Assembly (NCBI GenBank): GCA_036937835.1
Contig: CM072877.1
Coordinates: 6,586,501-6,650,500, forward strand
Source of the DNA: Pampus argenteus
Lineage: Eukaryota > Chordata > Actinopteri > Scombriformes > Stromateidae
Reading direction: 5' to 3'
DNA length: 64,000 nucleotides
Below are positions 62,821 to 64,000 of the stretch, piece by piece. The notes beneath the pieces were generated by a model. That model searched no databases. It was not told where the DNA came from and was given only the letters and a program-made list of their open reading frames with translations. Both the position numbers and the translations under genes were made by a program. How positions within the stretch are numbered: position 1 is the first letter of the stretch; each line of letters begins with the position of its first letter.

Positions 62821-63939
62821 CCACCTTGACAGCCTGCAGTTGAAAGATGACATGCATCATCACTAATCAAGTTTGGCAGGGGTCCAGAGAGTCTGATACT
62901 GTCTTAAGTAGCTATCAGATCACAAACAACTGTTGGATTAATGAAAAGTCCCTTAAAGACAGAGAGAGCTATGGTTCCTTGAGCAGAACTAGTGCACGTT
63001 CCAGCGGGTAATTAGCCGCAATAATGAAGAATTTAGCAGTTAGCTGGCTGAGATGCAGAAACGCTATCAATAGCAACAACTCAGAAACTCTGGCTTACCA
63101 CAGTATGTCATCTTCTTCTTCTCATCAGTCGTTTTTGACATCACACAGTTCATAAACAGCTTCATTTTTGAACATAACTGGACAAGTTAAACAGTGAAAC
63201 TGATTCAGATAATCAGTTTCAGATAATGGTGTTTTATTGTGACAACTTGACATACATTTCACTCTATTGCAGTGTCATTTTTAATTTCTTGTGGTCTCAT
63301 GCAGCAGCCTGATGATTTCTGGTGGACACAGGTGGAATACCTGTGCAAACTGTGAAGAAATGCACTGGTTTGTGCAGCATTATTCATGACCACCTGTCCC
63401 TCTCAGCTGTATATTTTAATAGGCTGTGACCCTTAAGTGTCCCCCATGGACCTGGGTGGCATCAAGCCCTGCTTGGTCCTGAGCTGTGGTTATTTATTGG
63501 TGCTGACTGCAGGATTGTGACTGCTTGCCCAGCCTACTATACTGGCTCCATAAAAAGCTTCAGTATGTTCATAAACTTATATTGAATAAAAGGTCTAAAT
63601 GGCTTTTAACTTTCCAGGCACGCGGGGAACAGAGAGCTCATAAAGAAGTTGCATTTTAAAGGTTTCTCAGAAGAGGCTCACGTCCTCTCGTTCTCTGTTT
63701 TATGTTTTAGCGATGCAGCTTTACCCTGCTACAGTGCTTCGTGTTTCAGAAAGGTTTCCCTGTCAAGATTGTTCAACAGAAAGTAGATCAAGTAGACTTT
63801 GATGACATTCTTTGCTGATCAGGCGTGTTCATTACTTGAATGTTTGTGTATGGTTTGGCTGTCTCTGCTTCTATTTATCCTGAGTTTCACAGGAGCTCAA
63901 AACTTCTCAGTGAGTCCTCTTGAACTACTTCAGCACTTA

Positions 63940-64000
63940 CTCTCTCTCTCTCTCATTCTCTCTCTCTCATTCTCTCGCTCTCTCTCTCTCTCATTCTCTC
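63940..64000. repeat. (CT)n microsatellite with CATT interruptions, at window edge
   Basis: CT repeats broken by regularly spaced CATTCTC units, continuing past the window. Confidence 0.9.

Larger units (their letters stand above)
29074..64000 (+). other. whrn intron 1 (continues past the window)
   Basis: The donor GTAAGC at 29074 is followed by a T17-type run. I found no exon completing PDZ1, nor PDZ2 or later whirlin segments, so the intron exceeds 34.9 kb. It is AT-rich with scattered transposon debris and microsatellites listed separately. The stretches 29.1-33.5, 33.6-39.5, 41-44.3, 46-47.9, 49-53.4, 53.8-57.9 and 58.1-61.7 kb hold nothing I can name beyond small tracts. Such long first introns often carry enhancers; none can be identified by eye. 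Confidence 0.75.

Noticed and set aside
1..64000. CRISPR array, operon, phage or plasmid-like system
   Set aside because: The direct repeats seen are microsatellites or transposon ends. Genes are split and vertebrate, with no spacer-repeat structure and no bacterial gene organisation.

Overview
This is nuclear DNA of a ray-finned (teleost) fish. It is AT-rich non-coding sequence carrying dinucleotide microsatellites, degenerate teleost-type transposons (Tc1, hAT, L2-like LINE) and split genes with GT-AG introns. Every gene I can support lies on the plus strand and has a clear vertebrate orthologue.

Layout. (1) 164-767 holds the last two coding exons of a fibrillar collagen C-propeptide, best read as col27a1, followed by a 3' UTR/intergenic stretch to about 3.6 kb. 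(2) About 3.6-15.4 kb holds a complete man1b1 gene (ER mannosyl-oligosaccharide 1,2-alpha-mannosidase): 13 coding exons from 5135 to 14696, predicted 689 residues, all GH47 active-site residues present. (3) 14.7-27.3 kb is intergenic, with a poly(A) signal, microsatellites, a CTCF-like motif, a Tc1 relic and copies of an unnamed dispersed repeat. (4) 27.3-29.07 kb holds the CpG-rich promoter region and first coding exon of whrn (whirlin), encoding the N-terminal helical domain and most of PDZ1. (5) 29,074-64,000 is whrn intron 1. No second exon was found, so the intron exceeds 34.9 kb. It contains an intact non-autonomous hAT element with a perfect 8-bp target duplication, a degraded hAT transposase copy, LINE debris, other interspersed repeats and long microsatellites, including a C29-(CA)n tract.

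The three genes act in unrelated processes (extracellular matrix collagen, ER glycoprotein quality control, hair-cell/photoreceptor scaffolding). They share synteny, not a pathway. I see no prokaryotic system, CRISPR array, rRNA gene or convincing tRNA gene, and no undescribed multi-gene system. The most interesting points are regulatory or evolutionary: an 83-codon ORF overlapping the man1b1 start in another frame, a splice acceptor built from a (TG)n microsatellite, three tandem in-frame acceptors, an expanded whirlin linker, and the hAT element.
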